A DNA stretch of 64,000 nt from Pseudoips prasinana (GCA_951640165.1 OX621238.1:28916001-28980000), one strand, 5' to 3'. Positions 37,301 through 48,454 are shown, counted from the first letter of the stretch. The notes: generated from the sequence alone by a model not told the origin. Numbers and translations: made by a program.

Positions 37301-40300
37301 ACTTGCCTTTCACGCCGCAGGTCGTGGGCTCGATTCCCACCCAGGACAGATTTTTGTGTCCACAAACATGTCTGTTTGTCCTGAGTCTGGGTGTAATGTA
37401 TCTATATAAGTATGTATTTACAAAAGAAAAATAGTATAATATGTAGTATATCAGTTATCTGGTTAAGCAGAGCTTGTACTATGGAAACCAGATAACTGAT
37501 ATACTACATATACCGTAGTACAAGCTCTGCTTAGGTCCTGAGTTCAAATCAAAAATATGTCCCGTGCAGACACATAGCTAGTCTTTATTGGCACTGGCCA
37601 GCGTGGTCGAAATTCGTCTAGAAGGACATTATTATTTACAAATTATATTCTAGTGCCAATGGCAAAACCGACGCGACGGTTTAGCTTGAGACGTTTTGCC
37701 TTTGACACTAAAATATGCACAAGAAATTTGAAATTTTTCCGGCAACAAAATTGCTGTGCCATTGTGATAGACACTTGTAGCTTGCTCACTTCATAAGGAT
37801 AGAAGATTTACTAGAGTAGAATTCCAGGCGTCCATTAAATTGGAACTCAACGGTTAAATCTGTATAATATTTTTATAATGCTTCAGTATAGTCTATAGTG
37901 CTTTGCCAATCATTGGGTCTACACCTCCCTCACATTTTGCTGAGCATCATAACTGCGTAGTAATAGTATGCTGGCTACTATGACTGCACGTGGCGTGGTT
38001 AGGAAGTCGCCTCGCTACTTAGTATTCCGGATTTGATGCCCGCGCAGGAAAACTTCTTGTGTGACCGATAAGTAGTTGTTCTGAGTCTGCGTGTTGCTTG
38101 TGTCCGTCGATTATATCTTTGTAAAGTACCCCGCGACACAGGGATTCACATACGTAGTGCGGGCGTTGTCTTAAAAAAAAACAGTACTTAATTTTATCCA
38201 AAGATTACTGATGATTTTGGTCATATAACTAATTAGATATTAGGTATAGATGAATTCTATACAATACAAACATATACCAACGATTACTACAATAATTCTG
38301 TTTAAAATGACTATATATTGAGATTATTGACTATAAGGATAGTATTATAAGAACCTTTTTTATGCATTAAAATCAATGCAGTATCGATTTCTCATGGAAT
38401 CGGCTAGGTACATATTAGAAAAGTCATTTCCTTACATACCGACATAGTTAATTTAATGAGTTTGCGCATAACCGGTAACGTGTAGATATCTATTACACGA
38501 TATAGGTACTGTACTAGGGTTTACAATATCATGATAACTATGAACCTCCCACGTTAAGTAATTATTGCAGTTCATATTACTCATGACGGAGGAAGTTCTC
38601 ACACAGATAGTTGTATCCTGTTCTTAAACCATAAAGTCTTAGCTATGAGCGCAGGCTATATTATAGTGCAAAAGTATGCGCGTAAGCACAGGCTCTATTC
38701 CTTCACCCACATAATCTGACGAGACGACCAAAATGATTTAATAGTTTTCTTATATACCAGTAAAATTTCAATAAGTGGTTTAAATTCAAATTTATACACT
38801 AGCGCTGCAAGAAAAACCTACACAGATGCCGTGGCCAATGATGATGATCTTATTTTGCACCTAACTTCAAGATGAAAAAGGCAGTTAATCCTCAACACTT
38901 ACAATTTAAGACATTCTACGGTTTATGGGCGGTACTCGTTACATTTTACGAATGCGTTCGAAGGTAGACTTAAATATCGTCTCAGCTTTAGGTACATACT
39001 CGTCGTTGCGAATTTCAGAAATCTTTTTAATGCATAGGTTCGTTTCTCAAATTCATTACAATAGAATTGCGCCGGAGTTGTCACCAGCCAAACTGACGAA
39101 TGATCCGAGGTGCGTTGGATTTTATTCAAAAAGGGTTTCTTCCACGTTTGCCGTGAGCAAGTAATTCTATCCCACACATTTATAATTACTATTGGGAAAA
39201 GGCTATATTATTGTCTGGGTGTAATTATCTATAATATGTATGTATTTAGTAATATATAAGTATGTTTATCAGTTATCTGGTTGTCATAATACAAGCTCTC
39301 CCTAGTTTGGCATCTATCTATTGGGATATAAATATCTACCTCATCATATTTATTTATTGCTATGTTTCAACAGGTTTTCGGAATAAGATATCTAACTTAT
39401 ATGGCAAATGATAACACGATTATAAATATAGTACATACATTATTGCTTGGAGTTTAGGCGAGTTAGGTATCGAAGTGATTGATTATAATCTGTTCATAAT
39501 TAATATTAATCTGTGGACCTAAGCATGGCCACCAATTTATAGAATCTTCGTCGCCATCCCAGTTTCGCTGCCAGGGATTCGACTATACAGTTGGATGATA
39601 ACAGAAATTCCTATCATAATTAGTGACTGTACACACGGCGCACATATCAAACTATACATTTCCAGTATAAGCTGATCTGGCGTTGTATACGACTTCCATA
39701 CAATGAGAGGCCAGCTTATATTGGAAATGTATAGCTTGATATGTAGCCGTGTGTAAGCAACAGAAATATACTAACCTAGATCTAAAGAATGTGTGGTATG
39801 ATAACCTTTCCACATTATTTACTGGGAATCGTACAGACAAGATATTATGAAGTAATAACAGAACATCACGTCTGATAGACAAATTATCGCTAATTAGTAA
39901 ATGTATTATATTGTTAATGAATATGCAGTTGCATAAAGTGCAACATTATTAGCTGTAAATATTATAAGAGATAATTTAGTAAGTTTTTTTTTATTGTTCA
40001 TGTTTAAACTGTCATGTTTACGACTTAGTCGATCTGTTTAAAACTCAAGCGCTAGAAGTTTTATGATAATGCCCAATACTTGATCTTAAAATTACGTTTA
40101 GCCAACTCTTTCATAGTAGACATGAACGGCTAAATATTGAAGCTTGTTTCAATCTATAAAACTATTATATAACGCTTATTTGTTTACCGTGTTATTCTAT
40201 AAAAAGAAACTTTAATATATTATCATTATTTATTTCATGAAGCAACATAAATGTTTTAACAAAGTTCTAATATATTCGAGATATTAATCTCTCTGTTGCC

Positions 40301-43300
40301 TTGTTTCTTTTCGACCCCCAACGAAGTTCCCAGGCCACGAACTATTTTTAGATCTTTACTGCTTACTGAACTACTATTCTGGTCTTCCTGACCGGTTTGT
40401 CATAACGTTTTACCGTTAATTATGTTATACAACATATTATAATTCCACGTCAATTGTGAGTGTTGTTTAAGGCCAATTAATGTTTGTCCATGGCTTTATC
40501 CGATAGACCTCGATTAAGGCCATTTAATAGCAAATACATTTACAAGCAAATTGAGCGAATGGTTACTACTATAATTTAATATGAACACTGATATCTTCTC
40601 AAGATATTTGTGCCCACACTATAATATGAACACTATCTCTCATTAGTGTATCGGTAACGTAGTCATGCGTAGAAAATGCTTCCCGGATGAAGCCAGTGTT
40701 ATAATTTCTTCTATATATATATTCTTCTATACTCTCACGTCCCCCCCCCCATCCCTTCCCATTAGTACAGATATACCTACATATGGATATTAAACATCCT
40801 GATACTAGTTCTATGGCTCAAATTCATTGTATCATTCACTTATTAATTTTCAATAGAGCCAATAAATCAATCAATATATTTATTTGTATGAATATTATAA
40901 ATACAAAATACAGATCTTAAGGGACTAAATTATTGGAACATCATATTCTGCCAGTGCTTGGCGTACAAATATCGATGAAGATTTTATAAAAATTTTGATT
41001 ACACTATAATTTTAAGATATTGTATAGTATTTTATGTTTGTTCACCAGAAACGCTGATCGAGAAGTTCCGCCCAGACATGCGGATGCTGTCCCTCGGATC
41101 GTACTCACTGTGGGAGACGCACGGGCCCGACGACGAGAGGAAGCTGGAGCCACACGAAAAGCCATTACTCGTGCAGCTTAACTGGCACGCGGATGACAGG
41201 GAGGGGCGGTTCTTACTCAAGTGCCTTAGTAGTAACGAAGTAAGTAGCTTTATCAGCTATACTCTCATCTTATTACCCTTAAGAAGTCGTTGCTTGTTAA
41301 GCTCCACTACGCGTATGATGGCAAGTGGCAGTTCTTACTCTAGCTACAAGCACGTTTGCTTCTTTCTTTTTAAAAGACATCGCCCGCACTAGGGAACCGA
41401 ATCCCTGTGTCGTGGGGTACTTTACAAACTTATAATAGACGGACTCAAATTACATCCAGACTCAGAACAACTATATATGAGTCACACAAATAGTTGTCCG
41501 GCGCGGGACTCGAACCCGCGACACGAAGCAGCGAGGCGACTGTCTTAGCCGCTGCGCCACACGTGTAGTCAAGTTTTGATCTTGAAACCCTCATGAAACC
41601 ATGATGATAAGATAAGATGTATGACTTTCATACACCTTATGCCTGTCGGGGCTCCTGAAGAAATGTAATTGTTTTACAATGTAGGTGCATGGCTTGAATT
41701 TGAGATAACATGGTAGACCAAGGCCCCGGTGGCGCCCACCCACCAATAGAAGTCAAAATATATTTGATTTATATCTCTTCCTAAATAAATTATCCTATTA
41801 ATCTATATTACATTGTTTTCTTTGCATTTTTAGGTGCCGTTATCAGCTGTGAACGAAAAAGGAGACCAAAATTTTAAACGAAAATTATCGAAACGAGAGA
41901 AGAAAGAATTGAAGAAAAAAGAGAAATTATCTCGATTGAAGTCTGATACGAACGACGAGAACCGACCTGTTGCAGAAAAACTTTATACCGGTATGTTATG
42001 AAATTAAGACCTCGCTTATGACAGCTTCATTGTTATGATCATGACAGCCAAATTACTTCCACTGCTGGACAAAGCCTCCCCAAAGAAAAGGGGGATATGC
42101 CATAATCGCCACGCTTGGCAGACAGGGTTGGCGATCGCAGTTTGATGGTCATAGAAAAACGCTGCTGCCCGTTTACTGGTAGATATTCCCTCGGTCGATT
42201 TCTACGCCCCCCACGGTATAAGATTGGGTGATGATATTTTATGCCGTCATCACTGCATTGTTATAGTTAATACTTAATACACTGTTGATGCAGATCATAA
42301 TCTCGATTTGGGCTAAACTGTGTTATTTAGACTGTTTTTCAATTAGCGTACAGTATAGAGTTTTAAAAATATTGAAATGAGGTAAAAATGTGGGAATCGA
42401 ACCCACGAAACAACGGATTACCTGGCTCCATGTACGTTAACCGCTCTACAATCTATTTGATGCATTCAGCTTTGCCTAATGAAGACGTTTAACGCCATCT
42501 TTCTAAAATCTGCGCAGTGAAGACGGCTAGTATGCCAATACTTAGATTTGACCATTACCAACAGATTTCCTTTTTAAATAATTATAATTATATCAATAAC
42601 TATGATTTTGTTTTTACCTTTAACATTTTAAACGTGCTAAACTGAAACATATGTATGTAGAATCTATCACATGTAGTATTAAATATCTCCATTAGTATAA
42701 AAACAAATGCTATGCAGATGACACTTTCACCTAGTACTGATTAATAATGGATATTATTAATCAATGATACTAATTTCCTGGATCTACGCTAAGATTGGTT
42801 CAAATCAATCATGGTTCCGTTGTTTATACAGGTGGCGCCAGAACAATTTTTGGATAATTTTAAACCAAGAAGTTTGTGCTCCTTATTAACCAACATTTTG
42901 TATTTGCTGATATTGCCCCCCATGCAATCGAGGGCAATATGTAATACCAATTAAACTTAGTATTATTGCATTTCTTTCTAACATAGTTCTTATGAAAGGG
43001 ACAGGGCACCTTTAGTTAAGGCGCGAATTAATGGCGCCAAATGCTGAGTAAAAATAACCGCCACTTTAGGACTTATCGACAAATTATCTGTGTGCCCGGT
43101 GCGCGTACGGGTGCACAGTTTTAGTTATTTGGCATTTCCATGTATACCCTGTTCTTTTAATGGTGTAAAAGACAGACGATCCCTTATCCCACTTATCCCA
43201 GAAAAAAAAAATCAACCTGGGCTTATTATTACTGGAAAACAAAATTGAAATTGGTTGGGCCTGTAGTTTCACAAGGCTCCAAGAAATAGAGCCTACCCAT

Positions 43301-46300
43301 TAAGAAGTTTTTTGGGGACTCTTTGATGTCTTAAGTTCAAAACTAAATTTGTCACTAATAAATCCTACTAATGTTATAAATGTGAAAGTTTGTGAATATG
43401 GATGTTTGTTACCTAAACCTACCGAACGGGTTTTGATGAATGTTCGTAGTAATAAGCTTATATATCCGTATAACACATAGGCTATAATTTATAAAGTTTA
43501 ACGCGGGTGAAACTGCAGGCACAGCTAGTATTAAACCAAATTTGTGGGTTTCATAATGTATGTTTTGCTATCCAGAGTTGCCCGAGACGTCGTTCATGCG
43601 CAGTATCAGCAACCCTGAGGCGGTGATGCGGCGCCGCCGGCAGCAGAAGCTCGGCCGCAAGCTGCAGCAATTCAAGTCCAAAGATGGTGGCCCCGATACC
43701 GGTATGCATACTATATACATGTTATTAAACTGCCTTTTAGTGATGGCGATTAAGGATTTAAGCGTAATTGAAATAAGGTCGTAAATACCGTAATACATTT
43801 GATCAAGTTTACAGAGCTTGTTTTGATTATTCTAAATATGTAAGCCGGCCGTTATTACCCATATTGGCTGCCTCGTTGGTTTTGCGGTAGCGTGTTTAAC
43901 AGCAGATAATGAGACCCTGGGTTCAAATTCCTGGTCTGCCAAAAAGCGTTTCTCTATCAGCCCGAAGTCTGGGAGTTGGTGGTATTACCTACACCTTCCC
44001 GCCTGGGTGAGCACGTAAAGCCGTCGGTCCTGTACCTGCCCGGCCTGTTTCTGGTCGTGTCGGTAGGCGTCCCATGGGATCTTGAGTGAGATGGAATAGA
44101 AAGTATGTTTGCGCAGACACTTGTGCACTATAGTATGTGCCGTGCAGATGGCTAGTCTCCATTGAGATTGGCCGCCGTGGCCGGAATTCGCCTTGTAGGA
44201 CATTATCACCCATCTTGCAAAAGCAAACTCTTCACTGTATTCTCTTTAATTTCTTTTTCAATCGAATACTAACTTCGCCAAATTTTGTCTTCTGCAAGAG
44301 GCCCGCAATACACGGACTGTTCGAGCAGTTACCTAGTGATTAATATACGTAAAAGTCTGTAGTTCACTATGCAGTCGCAGCTTGAAGCAGTCGCTCTTGA
44401 CTACCTCGACCTAACTAGCGGGTAGATAATAAAACGGACTATTGTAATGCGCTAGGTTGCGATGTAAAGAAAGAAAAAGATTTATTCAGGAAACATTGCA
44501 CAGACAACAAAAATATAATATAAAAATCAAAACCAAAGATAAAAAAGAAGTAAAACAAAGGCAATTGTTGTCCGTGCAAGTCTGAAATGGCACCACCTCA
44601 GCATTTGCTAGAACATTTTATTGCTCTAGCGCTGGTAATTCTGATGGTGCCGAGTGACTTTCACGGAACATTAACATAAGTAAACAAATACAACCAATAA
44701 TAATAATAACAACAAATACAAGTAAATCACGGACAAATGAAATGATAAAATAAAAAAGGTAATTAATAAAAAATAAAAAAGGTAGGTAATTTTTTTTACA
44801 TATATCATACTGCTATGATCTGTATCAGTCTTCCATTGAACTGTTCGTCAGAGCGATAGCTTTAGACTATAGTACTAGACACACAATTTGAATAATCTTT
44901 AACCTACTATTTTTAATCACAGGTGGCACACTCAGGGTATACGGTGGCATACTCCGTCCAGATGTATCATACGTCACTCTTCTATTGTCAGTAAACGACT
45001 CGGCTGCAACAGTTCTTCGTGAAACGCTTGATAAATATGGCATGTCATATCAAGACCCGACGCAATTCTGTATCGTTCAGGTAAATATTTGAATATTGTT
45101 TTATAGAAAAATACAACGTTACAGGGTATAATAAATTGAATTGATGACACACTCATTTCCTGTACTATTAACTCAGTTGCATCTGTTCATTTGGTAAATT
45201 TTTCCGTGTTTTCGTGTACTTTAAAGGCGATGCGTCAACGAAAACAACTTATAACTTCATATACCAGCTAATATATTAGCTGTTCGTAGGTTGCAAGTCT
45301 GGAAGCGGGGCTATAATAATGAGTAATTTTCAACAGAATCAATGCACTAAACATGACTCACATTACTTATCTCAAAAATGGGTTATCATAAATTTAATCG
45401 TCCGGCGGGTATCGCACCAGCATTTCTACCAAACCGAGGTAAGCAGTCTTCATAAAAAATTAAGTCGATGGATAACACGTACATCCTCCCAAAGTGAGTC
45501 CTAAATTTGATTTTCTGATGTGTGATGTTAGGAATCCTGCTGGACAGTTAAATTTATCATTTATTTCCCATTTTTAGGGTTCCGTAGCCAAATGGCAAAA
45601 AACGGAACCCTTATAGATTCGTCATGTTTGTCTGTCTGTCTGTCCGTCCGTATGTCACAGCCACTTATTTCCGAAACCATAAGAGCTGTACTGTTGAAAC
45701 TTGGTAAGTAGATGTATTCTGTGAACCGCATTAAGATTTTTACACAAAAATAGAAAAAGAATAATAATTTTGGGGGGTCGCCATACATAGAACTGAAACT
45801 CAAATTTTATTTTTTCATCGTACCAATACATGTGTGGTGTCTATGAATAGGTCTTCAAAAATGATATTGAGGTTACTAATATATTTTTTTTCTAAACTGA
45901 ATAGTTTAGATAGAGAGAGACACTTCCAAAGTGGTAATATGTGTTTCACCCCCCTGTAACTTCTAAAATAAGAGAAACATAAAACTAAAAAATATATGAT
46001 GTACATTACCATGGAAACTAACAACGAAAATTGGTTTGAACTAGATCTAGCAAGTAGTTTTTTTTAATACGTCAAAAACCGCAATTTGCTTTCATTTAAT
46101 CAACTGAAATAGTTACTTGCTGCTACGGAACCTTTCATGTGCGAGTCCGACTCGCACTTGGCAGGTTTTTTGATTATAGATTTATGCTGTGCTAGTAGTA
46201 GTAGTAGTAATAAAGCTATAAAATTAAAATTTAACGAATTACTGTCTTTAAAATAAGCTAACGGCACTGTTAGGGATTTTTTTTTATAAAATACGAATGT

Positions 46301-47059
46301 AACGACTTCCCTTTCGAGAAAGCGTGATGTCCAATTTTCAAGACATTTCACCACACACTTTTCAAGACAACTATAGACTTAAAATCACATCCCAAAAAAA
46401 TAAGAACTTGAGCAAGGTTGTCCAGTTGTGGACACTATAGGTCGCCGACTTGATGTGGCATGGCAACGTTTTAAGAGAGGTAGGGCACAGCGTTTATTCG
46501 TTCAAAGAGGAGCCCGACTGGGGAAGTACCTCCACCTTACAGAAGACATTCCTTAATAATAACATTAATAATTTTAATGTGTTTCTGCGTGTGAGTATGG
46601 TCGCCAGAGCTCATCGGGGTCAGCAACACTTGTTAACTCTTAAAGGCCGGCAACACACCCGTAACTTCTCTGCTGTTGCGAGTGTCCATGGGCGGCGTTG
46701 ATCACTTACCATCAGGTGACTCACTTGCTCGTGTGTCGGCCTCTCATATATAATAAAACATGTATAGACTCACGCCTGTTTCACAAAGGGGTAGACCGAG
46801 ACAACGGATGTCCATTTGACATGATCTTTGCACACCTCTTTTGCCTCGTTTACCGTCTTTATATTCTTTCATGCTTGCCGGTTTAGGGTACTTCTGACCT
46901 TGCCTTACATCTCTGATTTGGTCAGAGAATTTTCTATGAGATTTTCCCCTTCAAGTTGTACTAAACGGTGGTTTGTATTGCAGGAGGACAAAACTGACAA
47001 CTCTGAATACATTCTGGAAGACGATGAATGCCCGCTGGCGCTGATGAATATGACAAGAA
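31273..47059 (+). CDS. cno: canoe/afadin, N-terminal part (7 exons, incomplete at the 3' side)
   Basis: Seven exons join in frame (36 + 36 + 63 + 52 + 41 + 52 + 25 complete codons, with split codons at phase-1 introns) to give residues 1-308 of an afadin/canoe protein. Seen in the translation: the N-terminal signature WNANRLDLF (residues 21-29); an RA1 Ras-association domain at about 37-130 with FHGVMRFYFQD, KFRPDMRML and LLVQLNW; a basic linker (FKRKLSKREKKELKKKEK) at about 150-167; the conserved PETSF...ISNPE..MRRRRQQKL block at about 191-214; and the start of RA2 from residue 231 (GGTLRVYGG). Known for the family: canoe/afadin is a large actin-binding scaffold at adherens junctions that binds Rap1/Ras-GTP through its RA domains and links nectin/cadherin complexes to F-actin. 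The FHA, DIL, PDZ and F-actin-binding parts are not in this window, so the gene is cut at the right edge. The identification comes from recognised conserved blocks, not a database search. Confidence 0.95.
32150..32480. other. GC-elevated segment in cno intron 1
   Basis: Contains GACGCGTGCCTTCGCGTATT and many CpG in an otherwise AT-rich intron. No supported exon; a possible intronic regulatory region. Confidence 0.25.
33439..33547 (+). CDS. cno: cno coding exon 2 (residues 37-72)
   Basis: The acceptor TTTTTTCAG ends at 33438 and the donor is ATAG|GTGAGA at 33548. The translation NLEFHGVMRFYFQD...CIRVASDATVSDVI is the first half of RA1. It joins exon 1 in phase 0 and leaves one base (G) for the next codon. 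Confidence 0.95.
34928..34996 (+). repeat. GT-rich minisatellite (27-bp unit, two copies)
   Basis: TATGGGCGTGTGAGTGGGGT occurs at 34934 and 34961, followed by (GT)n. In cno intron 2. Confidence 0.85.
35362..35511 (+). repeat. perfect 75-bp tandem duplication
   Basis: The 75-base unit (starting ATTATTTGCCGGTGTCTATT) occurs twice in direct succession with no difference that I can see. In cno intron 2. A recent slippage or duplication event, or an assembly artefact. Confidence 0.92.
35793..36066 (+). repeat. 'GCGAGTCCGACTCGC' repeat, copy 2
   Basis: Begins GGTTCCGTACCTAAAGGG and ends GTGCGCGAGTCCGACTCGCA, then CTTGGCGGG and a T tract. Uninterrupted, so it gives the reference structure for the nested insertion at 7023. 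Lies in cno intron 2. Confidence 0.7.
37270..37536 (+). mobile_element. SINE family B with an inverted internal segment
   Basis: The head and B box (GGGCTCGATTCCCACCCAGG) are normal, then the 3' half is rearranged. TATGTAGTATATCAGTTATC (37440 on) is followed by a reverse-complement copy of the 3' module (37465-37510), then by a forward 3' module (GTAGTACAAGCTCTGCTTA). In cno intron 2. Confidence 0.75.
37555..37660 (+). mobile_element. SINE family D, 3' fragment
   Basis: GTCCCGTGCAGACACATAGC followed by GGCCAGCGTGGTCGAAATTC matches the last 100 bases of family D. Confidence 0.55.
37985..38180 (+). mobile_element. SINE family C, plus orientation
   Basis: GGCGTGGTTAGGAAGTCGCC head, a degenerate B box (GGATTTGATGCCCGCG), TAAAGTACCCCGCGACACAG and the tail GTGCGGGCGTTGTCTT. 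In cno intron 2. Confidence 0.7.
39211..39317 (+). mobile_element. SINE family B, 5'-truncated
   Basis: Starts at TTGTCTGGGTGTAATTATCT and ends near ACAAGCTCTCCCTAGTTTGG. The tRNA head is missing. Confidence 0.6.
39630..39755. mobile_element. 126-bp near-perfect hairpin, probable MITE
   Basis: The two arms of about 58 bases pair almost throughout (left ACACACGGCGCACATATCAA, right TTGATATGTAGCCGTGTGT) around a short loop near 39690-39700. Ends are TACACACGG...CCGTGTGTA. It lies in cno intron 2. A long pre-miRNA-like transcript is possible, but the pairing at the very ends and the length suit a palindromic MITE better. Confidence 0.65.
41049..41239 (+). CDS. cno: cno coding exon 3 (residues 73-136)
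   Basis: The acceptor TTGTTCACCAG ends at 41048 and the donor is GAA|GTAAGT at 41240. The G left by exon 2 plus AA gives Glu73, followed by TLIEKFRPDMRMLSLGSYSL and later KPLLVQLNWHADDREGRF. This is the second half of RA1. The preceding intron is about 7.5 kb and full of repeats. Confidence 0.95.
41372..41568 (-). mobile_element. tRNA-derived SINE, family C, minus orientation
   Basis: On the minus strand: GTGGCGCAGCGGCTAAGACA (A box), GCGGGTTCGAGTCCCGCG (perfect T-arm-like B box), then a body ending in GTGCGGGCGATGTC (3' tail). In cno intron 3, about 130 bp after exon 3. Related copies lie at 37985-38180 and 8478-8647. Confidence 0.75.
41834..41990 (+). CDS. cno: cno coding exon 4 (residues 137-188), basic linker
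   Basis: The acceptor CATTTTTAG ends at 41833 and the donor is ACCG|GTATGT at 41991. It encodes the Lys/Arg/Glu-rich segment FKRKLSKREKKELKKKEKL, which matches the equivalent basic linker of afadin between RA1 and RA2 and is probably helical. It enters in phase 0 and leaves one base. Confidence 0.94.
42035..42245 (-). mobile_element. LINE 3' tail, diverged, in cno intron 4
   Basis: ATGACAGCCAAATTACTTCC, CTGGACAAAGCCTCCCCAAA and ATATGCCATAATCGCCACGC, continuing with TTGGCGATCGCAGTTTGATG. Longer than the other copies. Confidence 0.55.
42385..42465 (-). pseudogene. tRNA-like sequence (tRNA pseudogene or SINE head)
   Basis: On the minus strand the T arm is perfect (GTGGGTTCGATTCCCAC) and a D-region GTAGAGCGGTTAACG is present. 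The anticodon loop would have nine bases and the acceptor stem does not pair. Probably a SINE head or decayed tRNA, in cno intron 4. Confidence 0.45.
43357..43530 (-). repeat. 'ACTAGCTGTGCC' repeat, minus orientation
   Basis: The plus strand shows TTTAACGCGGGTGAAACTGC and GCACAGCTAGTA at its right end, and the AATGTTATAAATGTGAAAG tail to the left. It lies just before cno exon 5, in intron 4. Confidence 0.6.
43576..43701 (+). CDS. cno: cno coding exon 5 (residues 189-230)
   Basis: The acceptor TTGCTATCCAG ends at 43575 and the donor is ACCG|GTATGC at 43702. The split codon G+AG gives Glu189, followed by LPETSFMRSISNPEAVMRRR and QQKL, a strongly conserved block just before RA2 in afadin. It is very GC-rich compared with the surrounding intron. 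Confidence 0.95.
43866..44213 (+). mobile_element. tRNA-derived SINE, family D (~350 bp)
   Basis: Head GGCTGCCTCGTTGGTTTTGC with B box GGGTTCAAATTCCTGG, then GAGCACGTAAAGCCGTCGGT, GCGCAGACACTTGTGCACTA and the end GGCCGCCGTGGCCGGAATTC. Lies in cno intron 5. Partial copies are at 63345-63650 and 37555-37660. Confidence 0.7.
44461..44770 (-). repeat. A-rich repeat tail in cno intron 5
   Basis: GAAAGAAAAAGATTTATTCA at the left, then an A-rich stretch, ATGGCACCACCTCAGC with its inverted partner CTGATGGTGCCGAG nearby (44589-44656), and an (AAT)n/(AAC)n end. It looks like the 3' part of a minus-strand retroelement. Confidence 0.4.
44923..45080 (+). CDS. cno: cno coding exon 6 (residues 231-283), start of RA2
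   Basis: The acceptor TTAATCACAG ends at 44922 and the donor is CAG|GTAAAT at 45081. The split codon G+GT gives Gly231, then GTLRVYGGILRPDVSYVTLL and later LRETLDKYGM, FCIVQ. This matches the opening of the second Ras-association domain of afadin. Confidence 0.95.
45575..46172 (+). repeat. 'GCGAGTCCGACTCGC' repeat, copy 3, longest
   Basis: The left end carries an inverted pair (AGGGTTCCGT at 45576-45585, ACGGAACCCT at 45602-45611). The right end carries the palindrome GTGCGAGTCCGACTCGCAC (46139-46157) followed by TTGGCAGGTTTTTT. A (TGTC)n run sits near the left end. In cno intron 6, same orientation as the other two copies. I do not recognise the class. Confidence 0.65.
46496..46748 (+). repeat. 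interspersed repeat ending in ATCAGGTGAC...TTGCTCGT
   Basis: Contains GGAGCCCGACTGGGGAAGTA, AAGGCCGGCAACACACCCGT and TGCGAGTGTCCATGGGCGGC. A 3' fragment recurs at 21424-21500 and a 5' part at 58715-58815. This type is common in moth and butterfly genomes (recalled, not searched). In cno intron 6. Confidence 0.65.
46755..46940 (-). pseudogene. decayed retrotransposon coding tail, minus orientation
   Basis: On the minus strand the remnants GKVRSTLNRQA and KDHVKWTSVVSVYPF parallel 6480-6745. It ends about 45 bp before cno exon 7, close to that exon's splice acceptor. Confidence 0.5.
46984..47059 (+). CDS. cno: cno coding exon 7 (residues 284-308), RA2 continued
   Basis: The acceptor TTTGTATTGCAG ends at 46983 and the donor is AGAA|GTAAGT at 47060. 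The translation EDKTDNSEYILEDDECPLAL matches the afadin RA2 segment with the conserved (L)DDDECPL motif. One base (A) is left for the next exon. No following exon was found up to 64000, so RA2 is incomplete here. Confidence 0.94.
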
Positions 47060-48454
47060 GTAAGTGGCATGCTTATTTATCTCACGTTATGTTGTGTATA
47101 CTTTCGTATTACTCTTCCTGACACTCCAGAAGAAATGGGCTGTTGTTTCAAATCAGACTAGCCCAAAGCCGTCCAAGTGCGAGTCGGATTTGCACGCGAA
47201 ACTATCGACCATCGTACAAGATAATAAATAACTCATCTAGCGAATAACATTGTTAGAAATCTATTACCTTTTGTTCTAGCGGCAAAATACGTAAAAAATT
47301 ACGGCATTTATAGATATTTGTGTGTTTTTGATAGTTTTAGATTTATTTATTTACTAAATACTGCCACATGTCACATATTATAAGTACACAGTTGAAATAC
47401 ATCTATAATACATGTTCTGAATAGATATTTAAGCTACGGCAAAAATATGTCATGGAGCTTTTGATTACATTGTTGCCTACTGAACACTTTTAAGTTATTA
47501 ACATAAAATATGCCACTTGATGGCATTACCGATGATATCGCGAATGTCAAGTTGCGGATTCAGATTTTATTGTATTAGGTATGTGGTCTTGCCTGAACGA
47601 CGTCGACGATTTCACAAGGATAAATCTATCGTAGCGCAATCTTAGGAGCCATTCCGTACAAGTGTGTTCTTAAAATAATAGTCTTAAGTCTTAAAATGCT
47701 GAGTGGAATACCCAGCAATTTGAATGAACCCATTTCCATAGATTTTTTTTTTCCAAAAATGTATAAAGCAGTCTATTTAAAACTGCCAAAAATAAATGAC
47801 TAGCAAACAAATCTGGCGACTTTAAACAAAAAGTATGTGAAGCACTCTATTCGAAGCTGCCGAAAATAAATGTCGGGTAAACGAAACTGGTGACTTAAAA
47901 TAAAAATCTATAAAGCAACGGATTTATTTAATTACCTGGTAATATATTGCAAAACTGTTGTAAATGCTATACGTATAACGATTTGACATTCATGTGACGT
48001 TTAGTTTAGTAGTAGATAATAGTACACATATGTACGTACATCGACTCCTTGCAGTTGAAGTAGTTTCAAGGAATCTCAGCTTAATCAGTCACTAATATCG
48101 TCTAAACTTTTCAGGAAGGCAGATTTGCCGATATATATCGATGTATAAAATCTAAGAATTGTAAATGATGAAAAATGTAAATGATAGAAAAGTTAAAGTC
48201 TAAGATTTTGTATAACAAATAATAACCGATGGGTTAGCTCTCTAATTGAGAGGAACCAATCAAATTATTTATCGCCTTTCTTAAATGAAAGCTGATCAAG
48301 TAGATTATTACATTCTTTCGTAAAGCGTGTTGGTCTTTCCTAATGGGTTATAATTAGAACTATTCTATTCAACGCTATAAGGACTGGCGAGCTTTTTTCC
48401 TAGTGGAGGTTAATTTAAATTTGTTTGTAAATTGTGTAACACAGATACTTGACG

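Noticed and set aside
41500..41568. tRNA gene on the minus strand
   Set aside because: The T arm is perfect but it is the head of SINE family C, with other copies in the window.
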